DNA of 47,356 bases, taken from the IMG/VR virus record IMGVR_UViG_3300032156_000919, positions 1 through 47,356 of that record; one strand, 5' to 3'. Made by a program: the position numbers and the translations under genes. Positions 16,303 through 24,313 of the stretch are shown here, piece after piece. This DNA is from a virus. The notes beneath the pieces are model-generated. The model was given only the letters and a program-made list of their open reading frames with translations. It was not told where the DNA came from and searched no databases. Positions within the stretch are counted from its first letter, which is position 1; every line of letters begins with the position of its first letter.

Positions 16303-16958
16303 ACATCACCCGCGCCCGCGATTTATTACTCCCAAAGGCTCTTTATGAATTAGACATCCAGCCATATATCCCCATCTTTGAAAAAATGTATACCCTGGCT
16401 CGCCCGCCCTTCCTGGCGATGATGAATCAACTCGCGCAGTGTTGTGAGAATGGCGAGGTCTACTTGGAAGTTGGCGCCTTCCTGGGCGGGTCTCTCATCG
16501 GAACGCTACTGGGCAATTCTGTCAGAGCAATTTCCATTGAGAACTTTTCAGAGAGGCCGGATAGCAACTTGGAAATGTTGAAGGCGAACACGGCAGCATT
16601 CGGGGTGCAGGACAGGATCGAATTCAACGAGATAGACTTCCATAAATATTTCAAGCAGGAACACCCCGGTCTGAAGATCGGCCTATATTATTATGACGGC
16701 GCGCATGAAGAGTACAATACGCGGGACGGGCTAGAGCTGGGCTTCCCCTTCGTTGTGGAAGATGGCCTCATTGTCCTGGACGACCTGTTTTATCCCGACG
16801 TTGTTCTGGGCTTGAATCGCTTCCTGGGCGCTCACCCATTTGAGATGAAAATCTTATGTGCTATCAGTCCGGCGGAGGAGCTTCATAGCGATTGGTGGAA
16901 CGGAACGGTTGTCTTGCAAAAGAAAGCGGTCAGGTTGAATTGGGCGGTTAAAGGTTGA
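16299..16958 (+). CDS. Class I AdoMet-dependent methyltransferase
   Basis: A 219-residue enzyme resembling the Methyltransf_24/macrocin-O-methyltransferase group. YLEVGAFLGGSLIGTLL (about 55-71) is the AdoMet-binding loop, FNEIDFHKYF a second motif, and YYYDGAHEEYNTRDGLEL and LIVLDDLF the metal/acceptor side with the Asp residues typical of these O-methyltransferases. Such enzymes methylate sugars in surface glycans. It is the first gene of the glycan operon and starts inside the stop of the GIY-YIG gene. Two bases separate it from a glycosyltransferase. Confidence 0.8.
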   Translation: MNITRARDLLLPKALYELDIQPYIPIFEKMYTLARPPFLAMMNQLAQCCENGEVYLEVGAFLGGSLIGTLLGNSVRAISIENFSERPDSNLEMLKANTAAFGVQDRIEFNEIDFHKYFKQEHPGLKIGLYYYDGAHEEYNTRDGLELGFPFVVEDGLIVLDDLFYPDVVLGLNRFLGAHPFEMKILCAISPAEELHSDWWNGTVVLQKKAVRLNWAVKG

Positions 16959-16959
16959 G

Positions 16960-17643
16960 ATGAATATCCTACCGATTCTAATGTGCCGCAACGAGGAACG
17001 GTGGATCGAGAGGGTGCTCACGCCCCTCGCAAACGTTTTTCCCCGCGTGCTCGTAGCAGATACGGGTTCGACAGATTCAACCATCGAGCAAATATTGAAA
17101 GTCCCGAAAGTCCAACTAATACGGTATCCCAACTCAACAATGGCGGAGGTGGGTCTCATCCGGGGGGCTTTACAAAGATTCGCCAAAGAACTCGGCGCTA
17201 CTCACGCGTTTATGTGTGATGCGGATGAGCTTTATCCTACCAGTTATTTGCAATATATTTATGACAACCCGATGCCGGAGGGGAAAATTTGTGGGTTCAC
17301 AACCGGTCTGGACGTGGCCGAACTCCCGAACGGGGAAATATGGAAATTCGACTCGGGGGCAAGTCGGGATGCGGTCTATTCCGTAGATACCACATGGCAC
17401 GGGTCGTATCCGTTCGAGGGCCACAGTTCGTTTCAGACAGACCATCCCGAATTGAATTATTACTGGCCGTCGCTTCTTCCGAACCATCATTACTACCACC
17501 TGCATCAGACGCGGCGCAGCAGCAAGGATGCGGATGTATATTTGCGGCTAGAAAAGAAATACAAATTTTCCATGCTGGATAGGCCGGACAAGAAGCCAGT
17601 AGAGTTCTGGCTCAAATCAGAAGCGGATTACGTTGATTCATGA
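16960..17643 (+). CDS. GT2-like glycosyltransferase
   Basis: A 227-residue protein of GT-A type. The N-terminal MCRNEERWIERVL and VADTGSTDSTIEQI are typical of family 2 glycosyltransferases, and MCDADELYP supplies the D-x-D metal motif that holds the nucleotide sugar. The C-terminus has a His-rich segment (LLPNHHYYHLHQTRR). It lacks membrane helices, so it probably acts in the cytoplasm on a soluble or protein acceptor. It overlaps the next gene by four bases (ATGA). Confidence 0.85.
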   Translation: MNILPILMCRNEERWIERVLTPLANVFPRVLVADTGSTDSTIEQILKVPKVQLIRYPNSTMAEVGLIRGALQRFAKELGATHAFMCDADELYPTSYLQYIYDNPMPEGKICGFTTGLDVAELPNGEIWKFDSGASRDAVYSVDTTWHGSYPFEGHSSFQTDHPELNYYWPSLLPNHHYYHLHQTRRSSKDADVYLRLEKKYKFSMLDRPDKKPVEFWLKSEADYVDS

Positions 17644-19490
17644 AACTCTTTGTAGCGAGTAATGGACGCGGAGGAAAAGGCGGCGGCGTGCGCTCAGTCA
17701 TGGATGCGCACGAAAAGTTACTGCGCGCAAAGGGCGTGGAATATGTGGACAACGAAAAAGCTGCCGACCTGGTTATTGTTCACGCAATGGGTGCGCCCTC
17801 TTCTCGTCGCACGGACGTTTATCATTCACACGGTTTTTATCCGACCGCGTTCGAGGACTGGGGAGATCGTTATAACTCAGTCAATCAAAGCCTCGTAAAT
17901 TATGTGATGACCGCGCGCAGCGTTGTTTCGGTAAGCGAACAAGCGGCGGAGGTCATGCGCAGGGATATGCACAGAAACCCATTGGTGATTCGCAACGGTG
18001 TGGACTTCCAGCAGATCCAACAGGGCGGTAAGCCGGGGGGGTATATTCTATGGCCGAAATTATCTATTAGTCCGACCTGCGATCCCGCGCCGTTGAAATG
18101 GTTGGCGGATCATACGTCCTACCCGTTCGCGTCAATAGCGAACGTGGCTGATAATATCAAAAGTTTTGAGGCTCTACCTCAAGAAGATTTTTTAGCACTG
18201 CTCAAGAACTGTTCTATCTACCTCGGAATAACCCGCGAGAACAATCCAATAGCCGAAATGGAATCAATGGCGTGTGGTCTGCCAGTTGTCGGGTTTAATT
18301 GGGGCTTCCACCGGGAATGGTTGACGAACGGGTACGGTTGCGAATTGGTAGAACCCGGTGACTTGGATGGATTATCCCAAGCCATAACGAAAGTATTGGG
18401 AAATTGGAAAGTTTATCACGAACAGGCGCTTGACTTTGCCCAAAAGAACTTTGGGTGGGACGAACCTATCCAGCAGATTTACGGGTTATATCAGTCCCTT
18501 CTTGAGCCTGCGCCCGTCCTGAGCGTTTCTGTGGTCATCCCGCTATACAATTATGCCAAGTGGATCGGTGAGGCGGTTCAGTCTGCGAAGGATGCGCAGC
18601 CAGCCGAAATCATTGTGGTGGACGATGCCAGTACCGACAATCCTACCATTCCAGAGGGCGTAAAACTCATCCGATTTGATACTAACCAGGGTGTAGCCGT
18701 TGCGCGCAATGTGGGAATATCACAGGCGAAAGGCGATTTGATCATCTGTCTGGACGCGGATGATAAATTGACCCCGATTGCTATTCGGCGCCTTGTCCCC
18801 AAGTTTACCAACCCTCGGGTGGGGATCGCCTTTGCTCCGATAAGTTTGATTGGCGAAAACGGAGTAATGTCTCGTCACCGTTGGTTTGAGGAACAGTACA
18901 GTTATTCCAGGCAACGAACCGGGAATAATAATTGCCCATCTTGTGCGATGTTCCGTAAGCGCGCATGGGAACAAGCAGGTGGCTATCGTACATACGAGAA
19001 ACCGGCCGAGGATGCTGGACTCTGGTTGCGTATTGCATCACAGGGCTGGAAGGTGGAAAACATTGGCGGTGAGTCAATGTTACATTATCGTTTTCACCAT
19101 AAAGTAAGTGAGTTTAGGGCGGGAAGCGAAACACAACTCTCCCCGCTGTTTGATTGGTGGAAAAGTAATCGTGCCTGGTCATATCGCAGCTCTGGCGTTG
19201 GCGAACTCGTGCAAATGTATGATTGCCCGCAAGTAAGTTTTGTCCTTGTGTACCGGGTCCAGGACGAACTTGACTTTATCCGTACCCTGGATAGCATCGA
19301 GGGGATGACGGCAATCGAATGGGAAATCTGTGCATTAGGGACACCACCTCCGTTGATTTTGAGTGGTTGGCCTTTCGTGCGCTGGAACAAGGAACCAACC
19401 TCCCCAACCCAGGTTTATCTTGAGGCGGGAGACGTGTTGAATGATGAAGAATGGGGTAAAATTATGGAGCGAAGGGAATTCCCCGCATGA
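17640..19490 (+). CDS. GT4-GT2 fused glycosyltransferase
   Basis: A 616-residue protein with two sugar-transfer domains. Residues 1 to about 285 are GT-B/GT4-like: VYHSHGF, IRNGVDFQQI and the ENNPIAEMESMACGLPVV sugar-nucleotide motif. Residues about 295-510 are GT2-like: VSVVIPLYNYAKWIGEAV, IIVVDDASTDNPTI, ICLDADDKL (D-x-D) and an EDAGLWLRIASQG segment. The C-terminal 100 residues are unassigned. The fusion should add two sugars in succession. It overlaps both neighbours by four bases, so the set is co-translated. Confidence 0.88.
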   Translation: MKLFVASNGRGGKGGGVRSVMDAHEKLLRAKGVEYVDNEKAADLVIVHAMGAPSSRRTDVYHSHGFYPTAFEDWGDRYNSVNQSLVNYVMTARSVVSVSEQAAEVMRRDMHRNPLVIRNGVDFQQIQQGGKPGGYILWPKLSISPTCDPAPLKWLADHTSYPFASIANVADNIKSFEALPQEDFLALLKNCSIYLGITRENNPIAEMESMACGLPVVGFNWGFHREWLTNGYGCELVEPGDLDGLSQAITKVLGNWKVYHEQALDFAQKNFGWDEPIQQIYGLYQSLLEPAPVLSVSVVIPLYNYAKWIGEAVQSAKDAQPAEIIVVDDASTDNPTIPEGVKLIRFDTNQGVAVARNVGISQAKGDLIICLDADDKLTPIAIRRLVPKFTNPRVGIAFAPISLIGENGVMSRHRWFEEQYSYSRQRTGNNNCPSCAMFRKRAWEQAGGYRTYEKPAEDAGLWLRIASQGWKVENIGGESMLHYRFHHKVSEFRAGSETQLSPLFDWWKSNRAWSYRSSGVGELVQMYDCPQVSFVLVYRVQDELDFIRTLDSIEGMTAIEWEICALGTPPPLILSGWPFVRWNKEPTSPTQVYLEAGDVLNDEEWGKIMERREFPA

Positions 19491-20128
19491 GAATTGCTGT
19501 TCTAATTCCGACATTCTTCCGTCCCGAGGGCTTGCGGCGGGTATTGCGGTCGCTTAAAGAAACCTCTCCTGACGTACGCGCGGTTGTCGTTGCAGAATCG
19601 GACGATGAACAGGCCCCGCTTATTACAAGTGAATTCAATGCGACTTTCGTTGTGTGCTTGCAACCAAGACAAGGAACAGTGCCAAACTGGAATTTGGCTC
19701 TCGCCACTGAGCCAAATTATGACGCCTATTTTCTCGGAGCAGATGACCTTTATTTTACTCCCGGGTGGTTGGAAGAAACCCTAAAGATTCTTGAGAGTAT
19801 TGGAGGATCTGGTTTGATTCAAATCAGCAATTTCGGTCATTATCTAATGACGCGCGATTTTATCATCGAACATCATGGCGGAGTAATGGTTATTCCGCAT
19901 TACAAGGGGTGGTGCCCTGACATTGAGGCGATCACCAGGGCGCGCCGCGCTGGCAAATTTGGTTATGCTCCGAATGCGATAGTTGTCCACGAATGGCGCG
20001 GGTCGGCCTCGAACAATTATGCCGTGGAGGGTTGGGCGCTTCTTGAACAGCGACGCGCGGCCGGATGGGCTGATGATTTTGAGCCAATTTTGAAAGAGAA
20101 GTTTCCAGGACGAGCGAACGTGGTATAA
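19487..20128 (+). CDS. GT2-like glycosyltransferase
   Basis: A 213-residue GT-A protein: AVLIPTFFRPEGLRRVL, then NWNLALATEPNYDAYFLGADDLYF, whose GADD stands in for the metal-binding D-x-D. The C-terminal HEWRGSASNNYAVEGW resembles the acceptor side of bacteriophage and capsule glycosyltransferases. It overlaps the fused enzyme upstream by four bases. Its stop codon TAA forms part of the TATAAT box that starts the next homing-endonuclease unit. Confidence 0.8.
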   Translation: MRIAVLIPTFFRPEGLRRVLRSLKETSPDVRAVVVAESDDEQAPLITSEFNATFVVCLQPRQGTVPNWNLALATEPNYDAYFLGADDLYFTPGWLEETLKILESIGGSGLIQISNFGHYLMTRDFIIEHHGGVMVIPHYKGWCPDIEAITRARRAGKFGYAPNAIVVHEWRGSASNNYAVEGWALLEQRRAAGWADDFEPILKEKFPGRANVV

Positions 20129-20129
20129 T
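20121..20129 (+). promoter_or_regulatory. Extended -10 promoter of the second HNH gene
   Basis: TGGTATAAT, overlapping the stop of the glycosyltransferase gene exactly as the promoter at 1752 overlaps the methyltransferase stop. Confidence 0.6.
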
Positions 20130-20135
20130 AAAGTC

Positions 20136-20233
20136 GTCGAAGGAATTGGGTGTTTTTTATTTGCCTAATAAATAGCCGTCTTTTATGCTAGAACGCCCGT
20201 CCTTCGACAGATAGGCAAGCATAGAAGGCGGCT
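20136..20233 (+). ncRNA. Knotted leader RNA, copy 2 (upstream of HNH gene)
   Basis: Same pairing order as at 15501-15599. A: 20136-20144 with 20200-20208 (9 bp). D: 20148-20154 with 20192-20198 (7 bp, one G-U). B: 20161-20167 with 20212-20218 (7 bp). C: 20174-20189 with 20218-20233 (16 bp, two G-U). Primary sequence is not shared with copy 1, but stem lengths and linkers are alike, and wobble pairs point to selection on RNA rather than DNA. It begins 7 bases after a -10 box and ends 21 bases before the ATG. Confidence 0.7.
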
Positions 20234-20254
20234 GTTTGTTCTTGGAGAATTTGT

Positions 20255-20854
20255 ATGGCACAAACCTCAGAAGAGAGATTGGCAAAACAAAGATTATATT
20301 ACGTGTCTCACCGCGAAGAGACAGCAGCGCGAAGCAAAAGGTATCGTACGACTCACCACGAAGAATTATGTGAAAAGGCGAAAATTCGACGGCTAAAGAA
20401 TATAGATAAATACCGCGAGAAAAATAAACAATGGGGAAGAGACAATAGCGATAAAGTATCTGCTCGCCATAAAATATATAATCAAGAACATAAAGAAGAA
20501 TTATCGGCAAAAAGGAAAGCTTTTTACAGGGAACACGCAGAAGAAAAAAAGGCATATGCTAGGAGATATTCGAAAATTAATAGGCTCGCTATTCGTAAAA
20601 TGGCAATAGGTCATTATGGGGGAAAGTGCGCCTGCTGCGGAGAATCAACTTATGAATTTCTCTCAATAGATCACATAGATGGCGGCGGTAATAAACATAG
20701 AAAAGAAATAAACAGTAAAGGCGGATGGGCTTTCGCTACTTGGTTAAAAAAGAATGATTACCCTGAAGGTTTTCAGGTTTTATGTCATAATTGCAATATG
20801 GCTAAAGGATGTTATAGTAAATGTCCACATGAGGAAATGAGAAAAAATGCGTAA
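20255..20854 (+). CDS. HNH homing endonuclease with Lys/Arg-rich repeats
   Basis: A 199-residue protein. The first 120 residues are a highly charged repeated helix (Y-x-x-x-H-x-E-E pattern: YYVSHREETAARSKRY, YRTTHHEELCEKAKI, YNQEHKEELSAKRKAF), common in phage HNH proteins and probably used to follow DNA. The C-terminus has CACC, then SIDHIDGGGNKHRKEI and LCHNCNMAKG, the HNH nuclease with zinc cysteines. It is clearly A/T-rich against neighbours near 50 percent GC and sits inside the glycan operon, so it is a mobile insertion. It overlaps the next gene by eight bases. Confidence 0.88.
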   Translation: MAQTSEERLAKQRLYYVSHREETAARSKRYRTTHHEELCEKAKIRRLKNIDKYREKNKQWGRDNSDKVSARHKIYNQEHKEELSAKRKAFYREHAEEKKAYARRYSKINRLAIRKMAIGHYGGKCACCGESTYEFLSIDHIDGGGNKHRKEINSKGGWAFATWLKKNDYPEGFQVLCHNCNMAKGCYSKCPHEEMRKNA

Positions 20855-21815
20855 TGTATCAATCATCATTCCCGCTAAAATCCGCAATCTCCAGGAGGCC
20901 GAATGGTTGAAGATCGCGCTTGCATCTGTCCCAAAGGATGTACCCGTTGTCCTGGTCAACGATCATTCGGTGGTGGCGTGGGAGGACGTGGAGAAGATAT
21001 GCAAGTTCAAGAAGAGCATCCTGATAGTACATCTTGGAACCAGTACCGGGTTGGCGGCAGCGCGCAACTTGGCCCTAAAGCATGTTAAGACCACCTTTTT
21101 TTTTCCTTTAGACTCAGACGATTACCTGGCCGAGAACGCGCTGCAAATTGCGATGGACGCCTATCCTGGCGATGGTTGGCTTTTCGGCTCGACCGTCCTG
21201 TTCGATGACAAGCAACGCACTACCTACAAGGCGCGCCCGTATGATATTTGTAAACTGCTCGAAGCGGTCTACTGGCCGAACGGATGTTTGCAAAAGACCG
21301 AGAACGCGCGCAAGGTCGGCGGGTGGGATGAAAGTCTGATCCTGTACGAGGATTGGGATTACTGGTTACGCTCTGCAAAGGCGGGTATAATTGGTCATCA
21401 TATCCCGGACGTGTTGTACTACTATCGGCAGAATCCGAACGGCATCATCCAGACGTTGAAGCGCAGCCCGGACATGGTAAAACGGGCGCGTGAGATAATC
21501 AAGACCAGGCACGCAGACCTGTTCTCAGGAGAAAACCCTATGGCGTGTTGTGGAAATAAAGACGTGACACCAAAAGCGAACGCCCGCCCGCAGGCGCGCG
21601 CCGCATCTATTCCCGCGCCAGCTGCCGAGGGCATGGTACTATTAACTTTCCTCGGTAGCGGTATGGCGCGTTCATTCTATGGCGCGTCCGGCATTTGCTA
21701 CCGCTTCGGTGGCTCCCGGCGCAAGTTCGGCTATGTGGCCGAGGAAGACGTTCCTGGACTGTTGGCGATGAAAGAGGACGGTGAGTATTTGTTTATAAGG
21801 GAGGCCGCGAAATGA
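20847..21815 (+). CDS. GT2 glycosyltransferase fused to a small phage structural-type domain
   Basis: A 322-residue protein. Residues 1 to about 225 are a GT2 enzyme: VSIIIPAKIRNLQEAEWL, AARNLALKHVKTTFFFPLDSDDYL (D-x-D) and YEDWDYWLRSAKAG. Residues about 230-322 are different: a Pro/Ala linker and a small domain, LLTFLGSGMARSFYGASG then YRFGGSRRKFGYVAEEDVPGLL, a pattern I associate with small proteins encoded between capsid and connector genes. The enzyme seems to carry a virion-type domain, which could target it to the particle. It ends the glycan module. Confidence 0.78.
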   Translation: MRNVSIIIPAKIRNLQEAEWLKIALASVPKDVPVVLVNDHSVVAWEDVEKICKFKKSILIVHLGTSTGLAAARNLALKHVKTTFFFPLDSDDYLAENALQIAMDAYPGDGWLFGSTVLFDDKQRTTYKARPYDICKLLEAVYWPNGCLQKTENARKVGGWDESLILYEDWDYWLRSAKAGIIGHHIPDVLYYYRQNPNGIIQTLKRSPDMVKRAREIIKTRHADLFSGENPMACCGNKDVTPKANARPQARAASIPAPAAEGMVLLTFLGSGMARSFYGASGICYRFGGSRRKFGYVAEEDVPGLLAMKEDGEYLFIREAAK

Positions 21816-22123
21816 GAAGGCGAATATGGTGTTATGTGATGAAACCCCAGTCTTATGAAATAGCCTGCGATAAATGTGGCGGGGCAAATTTAGATTGGTC
21901 GGAATATGAGCATAAAATTTGGTGTTATGATTGCAAAATCGACACCGATGGAACGGGCGGTATTTTCGATGGGCCGATTGGATGGGGCGTAGCAGAATTA
22001 TTGGGAATATCTTTCAATCGTTTCAACCTAAAGAAAAATAGGATGGAATATCCTCGTATCGTAGGACACAAGATAAAATATTTTGCAACACCGTCACGTA
22101 TGCTGGCAATGGAGGCGAAATGA
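21812..22123 (+). CDS. Small zinc-ribbon protein, 103 aa
   Basis: A 103-residue protein with two CxxC pairs (CDKCGG and CYDCK) separated by about 17 residues, a zinc ribbon. The rest is Lys-rich without motifs. It is coupled to both neighbours by ATGA overlaps. A second possible start lies at 21839. Unknown role; such ribbons often bind nucleic acid or stabilise small phage proteins. Confidence 0.65.
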   Translation: MRRRIWCYVMKPQSYEIACDKCGGANLDWSEYEHKIWCYDCKIDTDGTGGIFDGPIGWGVAELLGISFNRFNLKKNRMEYPRIVGHKIKYFATPSRMLAMEAK

Positions 22124-22440
22124 TAATAGATGCCGCCTTCATCGTCCGCTTCTTTATGGCCGCCCTTGCGATCTACCGCCTGGCGTGGATGTTCACTCGC
22201 GAAGATGGTCCGTTCGCGATATTTGATAGATTTCGGATATGGCTCGGCAAGCACGCAACGTCGAACAAAGGGCTAGGATGGACGCTGGCGGAGCTTTTCA
22301 ATTGTCCTCACTGTTTTGGGGTATGGCTTGCAATCTTATTTCTACCGGCAATCCTTTTTCCCTCCCAGCCTGTGGATGCTATTCTAATCATCCTGGCTAT
22401 AGCCGGACTGCAATCGTTTATGACCGGAAGGAGTGACTAA
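22120..22440 (+). CDS. DUF1360-type membrane protein
   Basis: A 106-residue membrane protein. The pattern ALAIYRLAWMFTREDGPFAIFDRFR followed by FNCPHCFGVWLAILF matches the DUF1360 family, short proteins of phages and bacteria with two or three helices and a conserved C-x-x-C. Helices lie at about 3-20, 68-82 and 84-100. Function is unknown; in phages it often sits among structural genes. It overlaps its neighbours by one to four bases. Confidence 0.75.
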   Translation: MIIDAAFIVRFFMAALAIYRLAWMFTREDGPFAIFDRFRIWLGKHATSNKGLGWTLAELFNCPHCFGVWLAILFLPAILFPSQPVDAILIILAIAGLQSFMTGRSD

Positions 22441-23474
22441 TGACCACAATTATCCCGCTATCTACTGCAATTTACGCTAACCGATTGGCCGTGCCGCTTC
22501 CCCGTTATGCTCAGATTGTTGAATATGCCGAACCCGCGTTCTTCGGTGTGAACCATCCCGACAATAAACTTTATGCCTGCCGCGAAATATGGTCGCACGA
22601 TCAACGGATTGCGGTCTACCGCGCCCTACAGAACGCACAATCGAAAATGGAGGCGGTTGCAGAATATCCGCTCATGTCTACCTGGATCGGTCCTGAGCGA
22701 CACGCGCTGGGCAACCCTCAAATCCTGAACGTTGGCAAGTTGATTCAGATGGGGCGAAAAGCGATCATTGCTCATCCCAATGTGCCGAACGCGTCTATAA
22801 TTGACCCTGCCATTTTTATCCACGCCGTTACTACCACGGACGTGAACGAAATCCATGTCTATCATCCAGGAACGCATGTGGAAATATACCCGTCCGAAAT
22901 CACCATCGTGGGCGGCGTGGCTACAATCACCGTCCCGCTGGTACGCATGGTTGCGATTGCGTATGAGAACACCCCCCCGGATGGGTTGGACATGGCTGAT
23001 TATGCTACCTGGGCCGAGAACCTGGTAGACATCGAGGAGGAGTATTTTGACCCAACCCTAGCCCCGGTCGAGTTCATCTCCCTGGACTGCTCGATCAACT
23101 GTGCGTGCCCGACCGAAACATGGGTTGATGGTTGCGCTTATATCCAGAATGCCGAGATGAGTATCGTACAGGTTGGCACATCGGGTTGCGTCTGTATCCC
23201 TGGCGCGACCCGCTTCGTTGATCTGTATTACCAGGCGGGCCTCACTTCTCTAACGTCTGAGGCGGAGGACATCATCGTCCGGCTGGCGCACGCCCTGATG
23301 CCTTCAGAACCTTGCGGATGTGATTTTCTGAAAGCGCGTTGGCGGGGCGATCAGTTGGTGCCAGAAGTCCTGACCGCGGAACGCGAGAATGCATCTTGGG
23401 GAATGTCAAACGGCGCGTGGCAGGCGTTTGTTTATGCACAATCAATTAGACAGCATCGCATGGGAGTGGTGTAA
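22440..23474 (+). CDS. Head-tail connector candidate, 344 aa
   Basis: A 344-residue protein without a recognised family. It has an N-terminal part rich in Tyr and Pro, a central beta-rich stretch (THVEIYPSEITIVGGVATITVPLVRMVAI) and a Cys-rich C-terminal part (DCSINCACPTETW, SGCVCIP, EPCGCDF). It lies between the glycan module and small head-tail genes, the position of adaptor or connector proteins. The cysteine content matches that of the major capsid protein, suggesting that the virion uses disulfides or metal. Confidence 0.45.
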   Translation: MTTIIPLSTAIYANRLAVPLPRYAQIVEYAEPAFFGVNHPDNKLYACREIWSHDQRIAVYRALQNAQSKMEAVAEYPLMSTWIGPERHALGNPQILNVGKLIQMGRKAIIAHPNVPNASIIDPAIFIHAVTTTDVNEIHVYHPGTHVEIYPSEITIVGGVATITVPLVRMVAIAYENTPPDGLDMADYATWAENLVDIEEEYFDPTLAPVEFISLDCSINCACPTETWVDGCAYIQNAEMSIVQVGTSGCVCIPGATRFVDLYYQAGLTSLTSEAEDIIVRLAHALMPSEPCGCDFLKARWRGDQLVPEVLTAERENASWGMSNGAWQAFVYAQSIRQHRMGVV

Positions 23475-23475
23475 T

Positions 23476-23667
23476 ATGGCGACTATATTTCCGGTTCATA
23501 AAACACGAGTCGATATTGAAAGGCTTGCACATGAAGAGGTTGTTATTGAATGTACTCTCGTTCACGCCAAACGCTTCGAGGCACGTTTATGGATTGCGAA
23601 ACAAATAATCCGGTTTGCTGTTTGGATTGCCGGAATGAACCTGAAAGTGAATGAGGAAGATGACTAA
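23476..23667 (+). CDS. Small hypothetical protein, 63 aa
   Basis: A 63-residue protein starting MATIFPVHKTR; a longer frame from 23389 exists but lies within the upstream gene. The segment RLWIAKQIIRFAVWIAGMNLKVNEEDD resembles small amphipathic proteins often encoded near head-tail genes. No further function can be given. Confidence 0.6.
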   Translation: MATIFPVHKTRVDIERLAHEEVVIECTLVHAKRFEARLWIAKQIIRFAVWIAGMNLKVNEEDD

Positions 23668-24235
23668 AACCGTCTCGAATTGCCCTGTCACATTCCGGGT
23701 TATCATCCCCAAGCCGCTGAACATCAATGGCATGGCTGCGCCTATCCGGGACGCCGTTATCAAGGACGCTCTGGCAATGGGGAAGGACTTCGAGAAGGTG
23801 ACGCGCACCTGGAAGGGCGACGTGCCGCGCATCCAGACCGAAGCCAAACTCGTTCCAGCCGGTGTATCGCCGTCAACGGCTTTCCACACTTCATTCACCG
23901 CCTCCGCCTGGCCGCGCGAAGACTCATATCATACTTGGCCGATACCCACAAGCGGTTACTGGAAATTCCGCTTCTTAGATGACGGAACGAAAGTTCGTTA
24001 TGCAGTAATGTCGCGCAACTTCGAGGCGAAGACGCGCGTCGGAATTTTGAAAAGCTACGTTGGTAAAGGTAAGATGCTTTTCGTTTCCAAGAAAATCAAC
24101 AAAGGTAAGGGAATGTCCGGCATCAGAGCGCGCAAGTTTACGAAAACTCTACGCGATAAATGGGAAAAACCATTCAAAGACCACATGAAAGCAGCCGTTG
24201 CGGAGGCTCGGAGAGCGTCAGGTCACGCTATTTGA
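23651..24235 (+). CDS. Tail-completion-type protein candidate, 194 aa
   Basis: About 191-194 residues, with possible starts at 23651 and 23660. The latter has GAGG too close; the former lacks a good site. It is basic, with VPRIQTEAKLVPAG, a YWKFRFLDDGTKVRYAVMS region and a Lys/Arg-rich helix at the end (LRDKWEKPFKDHMKAAVAEARR). The order connector, small protein, this gene, then tail tube fits a HK97 gp10-like tail-completion protein. Similarity is only general. A promoter and terminator-like hairpin follow. Confidence 0.4.
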   Translation: MRKMTKTVSNCPVTFRVIIPKPLNINGMAAPIRDAVIKDALAMGKDFEKVTRTWKGDVPRIQTEAKLVPAGVSPSTAFHTSFTASAWPREDSYHTWPIPTSGYWKFRFLDDGTKVRYAVMSRNFEAKTRVGILKSYVGKGKMLFVSKKINKGKGMSGIRARKFTKTLRDKWEKPFKDHMKAAVAEARRASGHAI

Positions 24236-24239
24236 TACG

Positions 24240-24298
24240 TGATATAATGTATTAATCAAGTAGGCCGTCAGAGCCAGCGAATATCGCTGGCTTTTTTT
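24240..24298 (+). promoter_or_regulatory. Promoter followed by an intrinsic-terminator hairpin
   Basis: TGATATAAT (24240-24248), then GTAGGCCG (24260-24267), then a perfect hairpin AGCCAGCGA (24272-24280), loop ATA, TCGCTGGCT (24284-24292), followed by a run of T. Same design as at 12435-12504. AAAGGAATCG precedes the next ATG. Confidence 0.7.
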
Positions 24299-24313
24299 GT
24301 TGAAAGGAATCGA

